64,000 bases of DNA, taken from Bacillota bacterium. GTDB lineage: Bacteria; Bacillota; Negativicutes; Sporomusales; CTSoil-080. Where the stretch lies: the NCBI GenBank assembly GCA_017889635.1, contig JAGGAC010000006.1, positions 62,001 to 126,000 of the forward strand. The letters are read 5' to 3'. Below, one piece after another: positions 53,888 through 63,588 of this stretch. Numbering within the stretch: position 1 is the stretch's first letter; each line of letters begins with the position of its first letter. The position numbers and the translations under genes are program-made. The notes under the pieces were generated by a model. That model was not told the origin of the DNA and searched no databases. It was given only the letters and a program-made list of their open reading frames with translations.

Positions 53888-53900
53888 GGTAAAAAGAATC

Positions 53901-55322
53901 GTGGCCAAGATGATGTTTGTCAATAGTATGCCAGAGGAGACTAGGATGGCTCTTGTTGAAGAAGGTGAACTAGTTGAGGTGGCTGTGGAACGGACTGAAA
54001 ACGGCCATATTGTTGGCAATGTTTATAAAGGTAGGATTCAGAATGTTTTGCCTGGCATGCAGGCTGTTTTTATTGACATCGGTCGGGAGCGGAACGGTTA
54101 CCTTTATGCTGGCGAATTATCTGAAAAAAAGGGGGGAAGCGGGTTAACTGTTGGCCAGGAGATTATTGTCCAGGTGGCTAAAGATTCGATAGGAACAAAA
54201 GGACCACGTATGACGACTAGGGTAACGTTGCCGGGGCGTTATGTAGTTTTAATGCCAACATATGAATATATTGGTGTTTCGCGGCGGATTGGGGATAAAG
54301 CGGAGCGTGCAAGACTTCGCGCAGTGGTGGAAAAGCTTAAACCGCCGGGGATGGGATTGATTGTTCGCACTGTGGCAGAAGGAAAGAGCGAGGATGATAT
54401 TCAGAGGGATTGTGAGTATTTAAGCAATTTGTGGCGAACTCTGGTAGCAAGGGCTAAGAGGGTGAAAGCTCCTACGCTTCTTTACCGGGATGTAGATCTT
54501 GTTATTAGACTTGTTCGCGATTATTTTAGTGACGATGTTGAACGGTTTGTTATTGACAATAGTGAGGCTTATGGGCGAGTAAAAGAACTTTTGAATTTTA
54601 CAGAGCCTAAACTAGTGGAACGACTAGAACTTTATACCGGGCGGGAGGCGCTTTTCTTTCGTTATGGCATTGACGGCAAGTTAGCCAAATTGTCAGAGCG
54701 GCGGGTATGGCTAAAATGCGGCGGCTATTTAGTTATTGATCGTACTGAAGCTTTAACGGCTATTGATGTAAATACCGGTAAGTATGTAGGGCAGAGTAAT
54801 CTTGCTGATACAATACTTCATACTAATCTTGAGGCTGCAGCGGAAATTGCCCATCAACTCCGTTTGCGGGATATCGGTGGCATTATTATTATTGATTTTA
54901 TTGATATGAATACGGAGGATCACCGTCAGGCGGTCTTGGCGAGACTAAACGACAGCTTGAAATATGATCGCACCCGGACAAGCTTACTCGGGATTACTGA
55001 GCTTGGATTAGTAGAAATGACACGCAAGAAGGTACGCCAAGATCTGGAGGCAATGCTTTATGCCGAATGTCCATGTTGTTCCGGGCGTGGTCATGTCTTG
55101 TCGCCGCAAACGGTGGTGAGCGGTGTGATAAGGGAAATAAGGCAATTATCAGCTCTTGGGAAATTGCGAGGAAAGATTGTTGTTCAAGTTCATCCACAGG
55201 TTGCAGAGGTGCTCAAGCCAGAAGTAAAACGGTTGGTTACGGAATTTGCCAGGTCTCTAATAGTGGAGGCTGTTTCAACAATGAACAGTGAGGCTTATAC
55301 GATTTTACATGGACGGGAGTAG
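53901..55322 (+). CDS. rng: ribonuclease G/E family endoribonuclease
   Basis: 473 aa RNase E/G-type nuclease involved in rRNA maturation and mRNA decay. S1 domain near the N-terminus (VGNVYKGRIQNVLPGMQAVFIDIG in pieces; NGYLYAGEL), RNase H-like part, catalytic aspartates in ALTAIDVNTGKYVG and IIIDFIDM, zinc-link CPCCSGRG with two-plus cysteines. GTG 53901 with GAGGT about 10 nt upstream gives the usual family start; a frame reaching back to 53811 runs inside the preceding gene. Just 13 bp after the DUF2344 stop. Confidence 0.94.
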   Translation: MAKMMFVNSMPEETRMALVEEGELVEVAVERTENGHIVGNVYKGRIQNVLPGMQAVFIDIGRERNGYLYAGELSEKKGGSGLTVGQEIIVQVAKDSIGTKGPRMTTRVTLPGRYVVLMPTYEYIGVSRRIGDKAERARLRAVVEKLKPPGMGLIVRTVAEGKSEDDIQRDCEYLSNLWRTLVARAKRVKAPTLLYRDVDLVIRLVRDYFSDDVERFVIDNSEAYGRVKELLNFTEPKLVERLELYTGREALFFRYGIDGKLAKLSERRVWLKCGGYLVIDRTEALTAIDVNTGKYVGQSNLADTILHTNLEAAAEIAHQLRLRDIGGIIIIDFIDMNTEDHRQAVLARLNDSLKYDRTRTSLLGITELGLVEMTRKKVRQDLEAMLYAECPCCSGRGHVLSPQTVVSGVIREIRQLSALGKLRGKIVVQVHPQVAEVLKPEVKRLVTEFARSLIVEAVSTMNSEAYTILHGRE

Positions 55323-55337
55323 AAATCGAAGAGTTTA

Positions 55338-55366
55338 TTGACAAATATTAGACCATATGATAAAAT
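55338..55366 (+). promoter_or_regulatory. consensus promoter of the L21-Prp-L27 operon
   Basis: TTGACA (55338-55343), 17 bp spacer, TAAAAT (55361-55366), 15 bp after the rng stop. Confidence 0.9.
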
Positions 55367-55373
55367 TCTATCT

Positions 55374-55517
55374 TGTAGGTTAGTGCCTATAAAGGTATCC
55401 CAAACCGCTCGAAGAAGGTAAGGTAAAAGCTCTAAGGCATTTGGACTAGTTTTACGTTTGAATGCTGATAAGAGTACCGCATTCGGCGAGTACCATTGAC
55501 AGGGAGGTGTAAAAACA
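55374..55517 (+). ncRNA. L21 leader (ribosomal protein L21 autoregulatory element), candidate
   Basis: About 145 nt leader before rplU with the segment GGTATCCCAAACCGCTCGAAG and repeated GAGTACC near its end, resembling the Firmicute L21 leader family (RF00559 from memory). Hairpin GAATGC (55460-55465) / GCATTC (55479-55484). Expected role: L21 binds its own mRNA and limits the operon. Confidence 0.7.
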
Positions 55518-55829
55518 ATGTACGCAATAATTGAAACCGGCGGTAAGCAGTATCGCGTTAGCGAAGGTGATGTGCTTACTGTAGAAAAACTTGAACTAAA
55601 TGAAGGCGAAACTGTTGAGTTTAGCCGTGTACTGTCTGTGGTAAAAGACGGTGAAGCTACTTTTGGTCAACCAGTTATAGCTGGGGCTAAGGTAACTGGC
55701 AAAGTGATGGAACAGGGCAAGGGGAAAAAGATTCTGGTATTTAAATATAAGGCTAAGTCTAATTACCGCAAGCGTCAGGGGCATCGTCAGCCGTTTACGA
55801 AAGTGGTTATTGAAAAAATTGAAGCTTAG
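55518..55829 (+). CDS. rplU: 50S ribosomal protein L21
   Basis: 103 aa, full length. It starts [18 protein letters not shown] and has the C-terminal [18 protein letters not shown] rRNA-binding loop and KVVIEKI end. AGGGAGGTG ribosome site 8 nt upstream. First gene of rplU-prp-rpmA, with its own promoter and leader. Binds 23S rRNA next to L20. Confidence 0.98.
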   Translation: MYAIIETGGKQYRVSEGDVLTVEKLELNEGETVEFSRVLSVVKDGEATFGQPVIAGAKVTGKVMEQGKGKKILVFKYKAKSNYRKRQGHRQPFTKVVIEKIEA

Positions 55830-55832
55830 GCC

Positions 55833-56153
55833 ATGATAAATATTGTAATTAATCGTAATGCCGCCAGGGAAATAATCGGGTTTTCGGCTAGTGGCCATGC
55901 TAATACAGCACCACACGGAAAGGACATTGTTTGTGCAGCCGTGGCTGCCTTGACACAGACGGCGGTGCTTGGACTGGAGCGGTATCTTGGCCGGGAATTT
56001 AGCCTTGATATTGCCGAAGGAAATTTGGTTATGGAACTTAGCGCAGCTCCTGACGATTTAACTGGTGCTGTATTAGAGACAATGCTTCTTGGTTTAGTGG
56101 AAATTGCGAAAATAAGTCCGAACGGTGTTCATATCGTCGAACACAGGAGGTGA
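55833..56153 (+). CDS. prp: Prp cysteine protease (YsxB) that trims ribosomal protein L27
   Basis: 106 aa protease that removes the N-terminal extension of L27. Catalytic His22 in [12 protein letters not shown] and Cys34 in [10 protein letters not shown]; these residue numbers equal those reported for Staphylococcus aureus Prp. It lies between rplU and rpmA, and the matching cleavage site is present in L27 of this window (see rpmA), so the pair is coherent. ATG 55833 follows 3 nt after the rplU stop, so translation is probably coupled. Confidence 0.93.
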   Translation: MINIVINRNAAREIIGFSASGHANTAPHGKDIVCAAVAALTQTAVLGLERYLGREFSLDIAEGNLVMELSAAPDDLTGAVLETMLLGLVEIAKISPNGVHIVEHRR

Positions 56154-56158
56154 AAGTA

Positions 56159-56452
56159 ATGTTTAATTTTGATCTGCAATTGTTTGCTCATAAAAAAGGG
56201 GTTGGCAGTTCGCGTAATGGTCGTGACAGCGCATCCCAACGGCTTGGTGTTAAGCGTCATGAAGGACAAGTTGTGACTGCAGGAAGCATTTTGGTTCGTC
56301 AGCGGGGGACCCATTTTCATCCTGGTTTGAATGTCGGTATTGGCAAGGATGACACTTTGTTCGCCAAAATTGCTGGTCGTGTTGCTTTTGAGCGTAAAGG
56401 CCGTCAAAACCGCCAGATCTGTGTTTATCCGCTAGAAGAGGCGATTATGTAG
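56159..56452 (+). CDS. rpmA: 50S ribosomal protein L27 with cleavable N-terminal extension
   Basis: 97 aa. The first ten residues ([10 protein letters not shown]) form the Firmicute extension; Prp is expected to cut between Ala10 and His11, exposing [14 protein letters not shown], the tail that reaches the peptidyl-transferase centre. The rest is typical ([36 protein letters not shown]). ATG 56159 is 6 nt after GGAGGTG; the in-frame GTG at 56150 lies within that site. Ends the operon before a strong terminator. Confidence 0.97.
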   Translation: MFNFDLQLFAHKKGVGSSRNGRDSASQRLGVKRHEGQVVTAGSILVRQRGTHFHPGLNVGIGKDDTLFAKIAGRVAFERKGRQNRQICVYPLEEAIM

Positions 56453-56462
56453 TGAATAATGG

Positions 56463-56494
56463 GCCTGCGGCATGTCGCCGCAGGCATTTTTTTT
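56463..56494 (+). terminator. terminator of the rplU-prp-rpmA operon
   Basis: GCCTGCGGC (56463-56471) pairs with GCCGCAGGC (56477-56485), followed by ATTTTTTTT. Confidence 0.94.
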
Positions 56495-56564
56495 GCCTAT
56501 CTAACAGGATTTTGGGCCTATGACGCGAATTTATAACTATTGCCCTTAAGGGAGGAAAACGCGC

Positions 56565-56771
56565 ATGGTTAAACCGGTGTGTGAAGAAGTGGAAAGAGCA
56601 CTTAGTGCTCAACGTCATCAATTCATTAACCATATCCAGGTAATACATGCTTTATTGGAATTGAAACGCGTAGATAACGCACTGAAATATATGGAGGATC
56701 TTGCCAAGGACCCCGCTTTGTTGTCTGATCCTCTTGTGGAGCGCGGGCAGTCTAAATGCCGGGCCAAGTAA
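56565..56771 (+). CDS. spo0B: minimal Spo0B-like phosphotransferase (helical hairpin only)
   Basis: 68 aa protein matching the SPOB_a alpha-helical hairpin. The phosphoacceptor is His18 in LSAQRHQFINHIQVIHALLE in part; compare the RH-D-x-x-N-x-x-Q pattern of B. subtilis Spo0B, in which the same His relays phosphate between Spo0F and Spo0A. Bacillus Spo0B (about 190 aa) has an added C-terminal ATPase-like domain, absent here. Location before obg equals that in B. subtilis. GGGAGG ribosome site. Whether it works in a relay is unknown since no spo0F is seen. The following 130 bp hold a 10-bp tandem repeat (GTAATATGTT twice). Confidence 0.8.
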   Translation: MVKPVCEEVERALSAQRHQFINHIQVIHALLELKRVDNALKYMEDLAKDPALLSDPLVERGQSKCRAK

Positions 56772-56891
56772 AAAGCTGGTGTAATATGTTGTAATATGTT
56801 GAAGGCTTTTGAAACGATAAATAAAAGCTTGCCAGAAGGCGTATATTACATAATAGTGTGATTGATAAGTGATGACTAATTGTTAGTCTAA

Positions 56892-58175
<1,284 letters not shown>

Positions 58176-58193
58176 GAGGCACCTTAATTTTTT

Positions 58194-58487
58194 ATGTTGA
58201 CATCAAAACAAAAGAGCTATTTAAAAGCACTCGGAAGTGAACTCGAACCGGTTATTCAGATCGGAAAAGCTGGTTTAGCAACCAGCGTTGTTGCTAGTGC
58301 GGAGGCGGTAATTGCTGCTCGGGAATTGATAAAGGTACGGGTGCTGAAGAACAGCCCTGAGGAGCCGAAGGTGTTTATTGAGCAATTAGGCAGGGCGGTG
58401 CAAGCTGAGCTAGTACAGGTGATCGGGCGAAACGGTCTTTTGTACCGGCGTCATCCAGAAAAACCGAAAATTGAGCTGCCGAGTTAA
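58194..58487 (+). CDS. yhbY: YhbY/CRS1-YhbY RNA-binding protein
   Basis: 97 aa KH-like RNA-binding protein tied to 50S assembly. MLTSKQKSYLKALGSELEPV, QIGKAGLATSVVASAEAVI (partial), LIKVRVLKNSPEE and the GxxG loop-type VIGRNGLLYRRHPEKPKIELP end (partial). AGGAGG is about 13 nt before ATG 58194, rather distant. Between obg and proB; likely one transcript. Confidence 0.94.
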   Translation: MLTSKQKSYLKALGSELEPVIQIGKAGLATSVVASAEAVIAARELIKVRVLKNSPEEPKVFIEQLGRAVQAELVQVIGRNGLLYRRHPEKPKIELPS

Positions 58488-58501
58488 CGGGGGAGAAGTA
58501 G

Positions 58502-59629
58502 ATGGTTGCCAGAAGCGATCTAGCGGATGCTAAGCGAATAGTTGTCAAGGTAGGAACAAGTACGATAACGCATAGCACTGGCAAATTGAATTTGCTGCGA
58601 CTGGAGAGGCTAGTTCGGGAGATATCTGATTTGTCGAACCAGGGTAAAGAGCTTATACTTGTTACCTCAGGTGCTGTTGGAGCTGGGATGGATCGACTCG
58701 GGATGAAAGAGAAACCTAGAACCATACCTGAAAAACAGGCTGCTGCTGCAGTTGGCCAGGGTATTTTGATGCAGACTTATGAAAAACTGTTTGCTGAATA
58801 TGGCCAAGTGGTGGCTCAGGTACTTTTGACCAGGGAGGATTCGAATCATCGTAAACGCTGTATTAATTCTCGTAACACATTGATCACACTAATGGCAATG
58901 GGTGTTATTCCAATTATTAATGAGAACGATGTTGTGGCAGTAGATGAACTAAAGTTTGGTGATAATGATACTTTATCAGCGATGGTAGCTAGCATTATCG
59001 ACGCTGAGTTACTTGTTATCTTGTCTGATGTTGACGGCCTTTATACTGGTAATCCCCAGTGTGATGAGGCTGCGCGACTTTTGCCGGAAATATTCGATAT
59101 TACCCCTGATGTAGAAGCACTGGCTGGGGGACCTGGGTCAAAGCAGGGAACCGGCGGTATGTATACCAAGATTCAAGCCGCCAAGATTGCAGTAAACTCC
59201 GGAGTGACGATGATTATTGCTTCTGGAGGCCGTGACGGAATTATCAGGGATATTTTGGCCGGTGCGGAATTTGGGACGATTTTTTGGCCTAAGGAACGTA
59301 GTCTAGAGTTTCGTAAACGTTGGCTGGCATTTGGCAATCGGGTATCTGGCACAGTGACGGTGGATAAGGGATGCGAGAAAGCTATTTTAAACGGCGGGTC
59401 GAGTCTTTTAGCTGCAGGTATAACTACGGTGGCGGGAGACTTTGAACATGGCAATACTGTACGTATTCTCTCAATAGAGGGACGGGAACTTGCCAGAGGT
59501 CTTTCCAACTACAGCGCCGATGAAATCCGGCGGATTATGGGAGTTCATACTAACCAGATTGCCGATATTCTTGGCATTAAGCTGTATGATGAAGTTATTC
59601 ATCGTGATAATATGGTGCTGCTGGTATAA
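58502..59629 (+). CDS. proB: glutamate 5-kinase ProB
   Basis: First step of proline synthesis, phosphorylating glutamate. 375 aa: amino acid kinase domain (KRIVVKVGTSTITHSTGKL, ILVTSGAVGAGMDRLG, PIINENDVVAVDELKFGDND in part, SDVDGLYTGNP, GGMYTKIQAAKIAVNSGV in part) and a C-terminal PUA domain (about 280-365). GGGGGAGAAG precedes ATG 58502. proA, which normally follows, is absent here: a terminator and a small unrelated gene come next, so proA must be elsewhere. Confidence 0.96.
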   Translation: MVARSDLADAKRIVVKVGTSTITHSTGKLNLLRLERLVREISDLSNQGKELILVTSGAVGAGMDRLGMKEKPRTIPEKQAAAAVGQGILMQTYEKLFAEYGQVVAQVLLTREDSNHRKRCINSRNTLITLMAMGVIPIINENDVVAVDELKFGDNDTLSAMVASIIDAELLVILSDVDGLYTGNPQCDEAARLLPEIFDITPDVEALAGGPGSKQGTGGMYTKIQAAKIAVNSGVTMIIASGGRDGIIRDILAGAEFGTIFWPKERSLEFRKRWLAFGNRVSGTVTVDKGCEKAILNGGSSLLAAGITTVAGDFEHGNTVRILSIEGRELARGLSNYSADEIRRIMGVHTNQIADILGIKLYDEVIHRDNMVLLV

Positions 59630-59696
59630 AGCGAATTTGATTAGAGACAGTTATTTTTTGTTGTAATGTCAGATGAGCTAAATATCAGTTTGGAGG

Positions 59697-59735
59697 AGCA
59701 TCTCTTGGAACAAGTGAGTTCTAAGGGGTGCTTTT
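59697..59735 (+). terminator. terminator after proB
   Basis: A long stem, AGCATCTCTTGGAAC (59697-59711) with GTTCTAAGGGGTGCT (59718-59732), including G-T pairs, followed by TTTT. Confidence 0.85.
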
Positions 59736-59799
59736 TACGGTATGAATAGCTGATTAATTATACAGAATAATGCTAATGACAAGGTGTGGAGGGGTTAGT

Positions 59800-59937
59800 G
59801 TGGGCTATTTTTACGCTATCTTGAATTATTTGAAAACTGAGAAAGCGCGGCGTGACATGGCAGATTACATTCGGGCTGCGGTAATTATTGCGGCAGTAAT
59901 GGCGATGGTACGCATAGCTTTGGACTTACTACGGTAA
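59800..59937 (+). CDS. 45-residue single-span membrane protein, unknown
   Basis: GTG 59800 lies 5 nt after GGAGGGG. The product (MGYFYAILNYLKTEKARRDM, then a hydrophobic helix at about 24-44 ending LDLLR) has a positively charged centre and one membrane span near the C-terminus. I recognise no family. It stands alone between the proB terminator and the nadD promoter. Confidence 0.65.
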   Translation: MGYFYAILNYLKTEKARRDMADYIRAAVIIAAVMAMVRIALDLLR

Positions 59938-60016
59938 ACGACGTGTTCGTACGGCGATAGCGTTTGTAAGTTAAATGTACTGGTTGGAGGCTAGACTTTT
60001 ATTATTTGTCGGTGTT

Positions 60017-60025
60017 TGGTATAAT
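60017..60025 (+). promoter_or_regulatory. extended -10 promoter of nadD
   Basis: TTTGG-TATAAT (TATAAT 60020-60025) gives a leader of about 40 nt; the -35 (TTTTAT at 59997-60002) is poor. Confidence 0.5.
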
Positions 60026-60070
60026 AAGTAAAAATATATATGCATTGATGATAGACTGGGGAAAAGGTTG

Positions 60071-60682
60071 ATGGTAAATAAACGTAAAACGGGGATTATG
60101 GGTGGTACCTTCGACCCGATCCATGTTGGTCATTTAGTAACTGCTGAAGCGGTACGTGTTGAATACGGTCTTGATAAGGTTATATTTATTCCAGCTGCTA
60201 ACCCACCGCATAAGCAAGAACTAAATGTTACACCTGCTATTCACCGTTATATTATGACGGTAATGGCAACTTGTTCTAATCCGAATTTTGTTGTTTCTTC
60301 AATAGAACTTGATCGGTCGGGGCCATCTTATACAGTTGATACTGTTCGAGCGTTAAATGCCAAGTATGGTGATAAGACAGAGTTTTATTTTATTACCGGT
60401 GCTGATGCAATTGGCGAGTTGACGACCTGGGAGAATGTCAGTGAAATTTTGAATTTATGTTATTTTGTAGCAGCGACGCGCCCAGGGTGCAATAGTGATT
60501 TAGATAGTGTAATAAATTATTTTGGCGAGAAGGGGCGAGATCGTATCTTTCGCTTAACGACTCCAGAACTTGAAATTTCAGCTACCGATATCCGTGACCG
60601 GGTGAAAAGAGGACGGTCAATCAAATACATTGTACCTGAGAATGTGGAGAGTTATATAATGAAGGAAGGCTTGTATCTTTAA
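60071..60682 (+). CDS. nadD: nicotinate-nucleotide adenylyltransferase NadD
   Basis: Adenylates nicotinate mononucleotide in NAD synthesis. 203 aa: [19 protein letters not shown] with the H-x-G-H nucleotidyltransferase motif, [41 protein letters not shown] and C-terminal [20 protein letters not shown] (SxTxxR-type motif, in part). ATG 60071 follows GGGGAAAAGG; TTG 60068 is less likely. yqeK and rsfS, its usual neighbours, follow after two inserted genes (hemerythrin, RRM). Confidence 0.96.
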   Translation: MVNKRKTGIMGGTFDPIHVGHLVTAEAVRVEYGLDKVIFIPAANPPHKQELNVTPAIHRYIMTVMATCSNPNFVVSSIELDRSGPSYTVDTVRALNAKYGDKTEFYFITGADAIGELTTWENVSEILNLCYFVAATRPGCNSDLDSVINYFGEKGRDRIFRLTTPELEISATDIRDRVKRGRSIKYIVPENVESYIMKEGLYL

Positions 60683-60864
60683 ACATCGGTGCTGGCAAAA
60701 AGAAGATGGAGACACTTTCTGTCTTTCGACGTATTTCTATATGTTTTTTTGAAATTGTTTTTATTTTTAATGCAACATAATGAAGGAATGGAAAAAAATA
60801 TATAGAAATTAATAATCTATAAATAGTTATGATTATTTGACAAAATACGTAGGAGGGTAGGAAG

Positions 60865-61254
60865 ATGCCTTTATGGAAAGAAGAATACCGACTTGGTATA
60901 GAAATAATTGATGAACAGCACCAAAGGCTTATGGATATTGCAGACAGGGCATCCGCATTGCTTAGGAACGAGCTGATAACTGATAAGTATGACAAGATTG
61001 TTGATATCCTACAAGAGCTAAAAGATTATACGATATACCATTTTGCCTCAGAAGAGGATTATATGAAGAACATTGGTTATGGTAAACTTCTGTCCCATAA
61101 AGTTGAGCATGATGATTTTGTTGCTAAGATTAGTAATATTGATTTAAGTAAAATTGATAATAACCAAAATTTGTATTTGCTTGAGCTTTTGGATTTTGTT
61201 GCCAAATGGATAGGTAGCCATATTTTGAAGACTGATAAAATGTATGTGCAATAA
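60865..61254 (+). CDS. bacteriohemerythrin
   Basis: 129 aa oxygen-binding diiron protein. All iron ligands are present in canonical spacing: His in DEQHQRLMDIA, His/Glu in YTIYHFASEEDYM, His pair in LLSHKVEHDDF, and His/Asp in IGSHILKTDKM. In anaerobes such proteins are thought to sense, store or deliver O2 or to protect from it. AGGAGGG lies 9 nt before the ATG. Single gene inserted between nadD and yqeK; base composition is AT-rich compared with its neighbours. Confidence 0.93.
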   Translation: MPLWKEEYRLGIEIIDEQHQRLMDIADRASALLRNELITDKYDKIVDILQELKDYTIYHFASEEDYMKNIGYGKLLSHKVEHDDFVAKISNIDLSKIDNNQNLYLLELLDFVAKWIGSHILKTDKMYVQ

Positions 61255-61391
61255 ATAATTTATGCGTGAGATTGGCGCTGGACTATTATCTTTCTTTCTC
61301 CAAATAAAGGCAGGCATAAGTAATGTGAAATTGCAGATAATGTTGGTGTAAGTGAATCGTTGAGATGACGGGGAAAGAGAGGTGATTTCTT

Positions 61392-61643
61392 GTGGCGAAA
61401 ACTCTCTATGTCGGTAATTTACCTTGGGGTACTACGGAGAATGATCTGACGGATGCGTTCCGGTCTTATGGCACAGTCATTTCCAGTAGGATTATTACCG
61501 ATAAAGAAACAGGAAGATCAAGAGGTTTTGGATTTGTCGAAGTCGATGATTCGGATGCGGACAAAATGGTTTCGGCAATGAATGGCTCGGATTTTGGCGG
61601 CCGTCAGGTGGTCGTTAATGAAGCTAAACCCCGACAGGGATAG
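61392..61643 (+). CDS. RRM-type RNA-binding protein
   Basis: 83 aa protein made of a single RNA recognition motif: RNP2 LYVGNLPW (residues about 4-11) and RNP1 RGFGFVEV (about 43-50), with ITDKETGRS and FGGRQVVVNEAKP. It resembles the small glycine-tail-less Rbp proteins of cyanobacteria and other bacteria. Target RNAs unknown; cold- or stress-linked roles are known for relatives. GTG 61392 lies 8 nt after GAGAGGTG. Own terminator 16 bp after the stop. Confidence 0.93.
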   Translation: MAKTLYVGNLPWGTTENDLTDAFRSYGTVISSRIITDKETGRSRGFGFVEVDDSDADKMVSAMNGSDFGGRQVVVNEAKPRQG

Positions 61644-61658
61644 TGGTGATGAGCTTTG

Positions 61659-61690
61659 ATGCCTCCTAATATTAGGAGGCATTTTATTTT
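61659..61690 (+). terminator. terminator after the RRM gene
   Basis: Perfect palindrome ATGCCTCCTAAT / ATTAGGAGGCAT (61659-61682), followed by TTTATTTTT. Confidence 0.9.
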
Positions 61691-61763
61691 TATGTTGAGT
61701 AATAAAAAAGGTAAAGGACCTTATTTTACACGGAGGAGTATAGATGGCTTTCACGAATTGAAA

Positions 61764-62348
61764 ATGTGGGTGAAAAAGATGATGAATGGAATATACGCTA
61801 AATTGGGAAAAAGTCTCTCGGCTAAGAGACTAAAACATTCTGTTGGTGTAAGTGAGACAGCAGTAGCTCTTGCTGGGTGTTATGGCGCAGATATAGAAAA
61901 AGCTAGGCTAGCTGGTCTATTACATGACTGTGCTCGGGAAATGACCAGCAACATCCTGTTGAAAATAGCCGAAAACTCTGGTATAGTGTTGAATGATATC
62001 GAAAAATGTCAACCAGTATTATTGCACGCTCCAGTGGGGGCGATTGTTGCCAGACGAGATTATGGGATTGAGGATGATGGAATTTGTCAGGCTATTTCCC
62101 GGCATACTGTTGGCGGTATTGAAATGGAGCTGTTGGATAAGATTATTTTTTTGGCGGACTTTATTGAACCGGGAAGGGATTTTCCGGGAGTTGGTAAACT
62201 AAGAGATTTAGCTTGGAGCGATTTAAGCGACGCTGTATTAGCGGCTTATGACAATACGATATTATACTTGATTTCTAATCAGGGGTTAATTCATCAGGAT
62301 GCATTAAATGGACGTAATGCATTGCTGATGCAAAAAAATATGCAATAA
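61764..62348 (+). CDS. yqeK: YqeK-type HD-domain Ap4A hydrolase
   Basis: About 194 aa HD-domain phosphohydrolase; YqeK enzymes split diadenosine tetraphosphate symmetrically. Metal ligands: His in RLKHSVGVSETAVALAG, His-Asp in ARLAGLLHDCARE, later HAPVGAIVARRDYG and FLADFIEPGRDF. The start is unclear: the best ribosome site (GGAGGAG at about 61732-61738) precedes an out-of-frame ATG (61744) encoding only MAFTN. In-frame choices are ATG 61764, GTG 61770, ATG 61779. Usual neighbour of nadD and rsfS. Confidence 0.9.
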   Translation: MWVKKMMNGIYAKLGKSLSAKRLKHSVGVSETAVALAGCYGADIEKARLAGLLHDCAREMTSNILLKIAENSGIVLNDIEKCQPVLLHAPVGAIVARRDYGIEDDGICQAISRHTVGGIEMELLDKIIFLADFIEPGRDFPGVGKLRDLAWSDLSDAVLAAYDNTILYLISNQGLIHQDALNGRNALLMQKNMQ

Positions 62349-62388
62349 TAGGTATTATTGCATAGCTCTTGGAGAGGGGAGGGTGATT

Positions 62389-63375
62389 ATGCGCTGTGAA
62401 TCTTATAGGTCAGTTCCGCGCCGGAAGGTGCGCTGGTTACGCGTGCTTCTGGTGTTATTTTTGTTTATATTGATGTTGGTGGCAATGACTGGTGTTGCTG
62501 TTTATGCTTATAATAACCTGTTTAATACTACTGCTGCTTCGTCTGGTGTACCAGGTTCCAATGCGGATAATACTATTAACAAGCGTATTAATATCCTGAT
62601 CCTGGGTGTTGATGATGGCGATGTCGATAATCCGGGGGCTCCAAAGCGCTCGGATACTATGATTGTAGCTAGTATAAATCCGCAGGATAGTACAGTAAAT
62701 ATGCTGTCTATTCCGCGAGATACTAGGGTAATTATCCCTGGACATAGAGGGTATGATAAAATTACCCATGCCTTTGCCTATGGTGGAGCGGCACTTTCGG
62801 TGCGTACCGTTCAGGAGTTTTTGCATATTCCGATTAACTATTACGCTGTTTTGGACTGGCAGGGATTTATTGACGCTGTTGATGTCCTTGGCGGTGTTGA
62901 TTTGTATGTTGAGAACGATATGGATTATGATGATCCTTACGCCAACTTGAGTATTCATCTTTCAAAAGGACTTCAGCATTTAGACGGACTAAGCGCAGGA
63001 GAGTATGTGCGGTTTAGGCATGATGAATTGGGCGATATCGGCAGAGTTCAACGTCAGCAGCGTTTCTTGAAAGCATTGCGTGACGAAATGTTTTCGTTTG
63101 GTACTATTCTGAAGCTTCCAGCACTAACTTCAACATTGCGGCAGTATGTCACAACAGATATGCCTAAGCTGACAATGATAAAACTGGCGAACACACTTAT
63201 TGGAATGAAGGACGCTTCGAACTTCCATACTGAATTGTTGCCAGGTGATTTTTCAGCTAAGGACAGCTTTGGCTATTGGGTTCCCGACTCAGACCGGACA
63301 AAAAAAATGGTGGAGGCTATGTTTCTTAATGCAGAAGATTTGACTGCTAAGCAAACAAGTGTTAGCAGCAAATAG
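62389..63375 (+). CDS. LytR-CpsA-Psr (LCP) family cell-wall glycopolymer ligase
   Basis: 328 aa membrane-anchored enzyme; family members attach teichoic acid or other polymers from undecaprenyl pyrophosphate to peptidoglycan. N-terminal basic stretch, one membrane helix (about 19-42), LCP domain with NILILGVDDG, PKRSDTMIVASI, MLSIPRDTRVII, ITHAFAYGG, the DVLGGVDLYVE block and VRFRHDELGDIGRVQRQQRFL in part, whose Asp/Arg residues bind the lipid pyrophosphate. ATG 62389 lies 6 nt after GGGGAGGG. In a diderm its acceptor is not certain. Terminator downstream. Confidence 0.94.
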   Translation: MRCESYRSVPRRKVRWLRVLLVLFLFILMLVAMTGVAVYAYNNLFNTTAASSGVPGSNADNTINKRINILILGVDDGDVDNPGAPKRSDTMIVASINPQDSTVNMLSIPRDTRVIIPGHRGYDKITHAFAYGGAALSVRTVQEFLHIPINYYAVLDWQGFIDAVDVLGGVDLYVENDMDYDDPYANLSIHLSKGLQHLDGLSAGEYVRFRHDELGDIGRVQRQQRFLKALRDEMFSFGTILKLPALTSTLRQYVTTDMPKLTMIKLANTLIGMKDASNFHTELLPGDFSAKDSFGYWVPDSDRTKKMVEAMFLNAEDLTAKQTSVSSK

Positions 63376-63423
63376 AAAAAACAAGATTCTCGCGCTATTC
63401 AAAGAGAATAAACTGTGTCAAGG

Positions 63424-63456
63424 AAAAGACTTGGCTTTTGCCGAGTCTTTTATTTT
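63424..63456 (+). terminator. terminator after the LCP gene
   Basis: AAAAGACTTGGC (63424-63435) pairs with GCCGAGTCTTTT (63440-63451), one T-G pair, then ATTTTTT. Confidence 0.9.
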
Positions 63457-63588
63457 TTAGGTCAGTAAATCTTTTGTGTTAGCCTATCATTGTTGTTATG
63501 TGAAGGAAATGGAAGCGGTTTGGAAGAATAGAATATTATAGTAATGAAAATAATTAATGTAGTATGGATTTTTAACAGGAGGGAAAGC

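Noticed and set aside
53811-53900. N-terminal extension of RNase G
   Set aside because: It lies inside the DUF2344 gene and is unlike family members; GTG 53901 gives the normal start.
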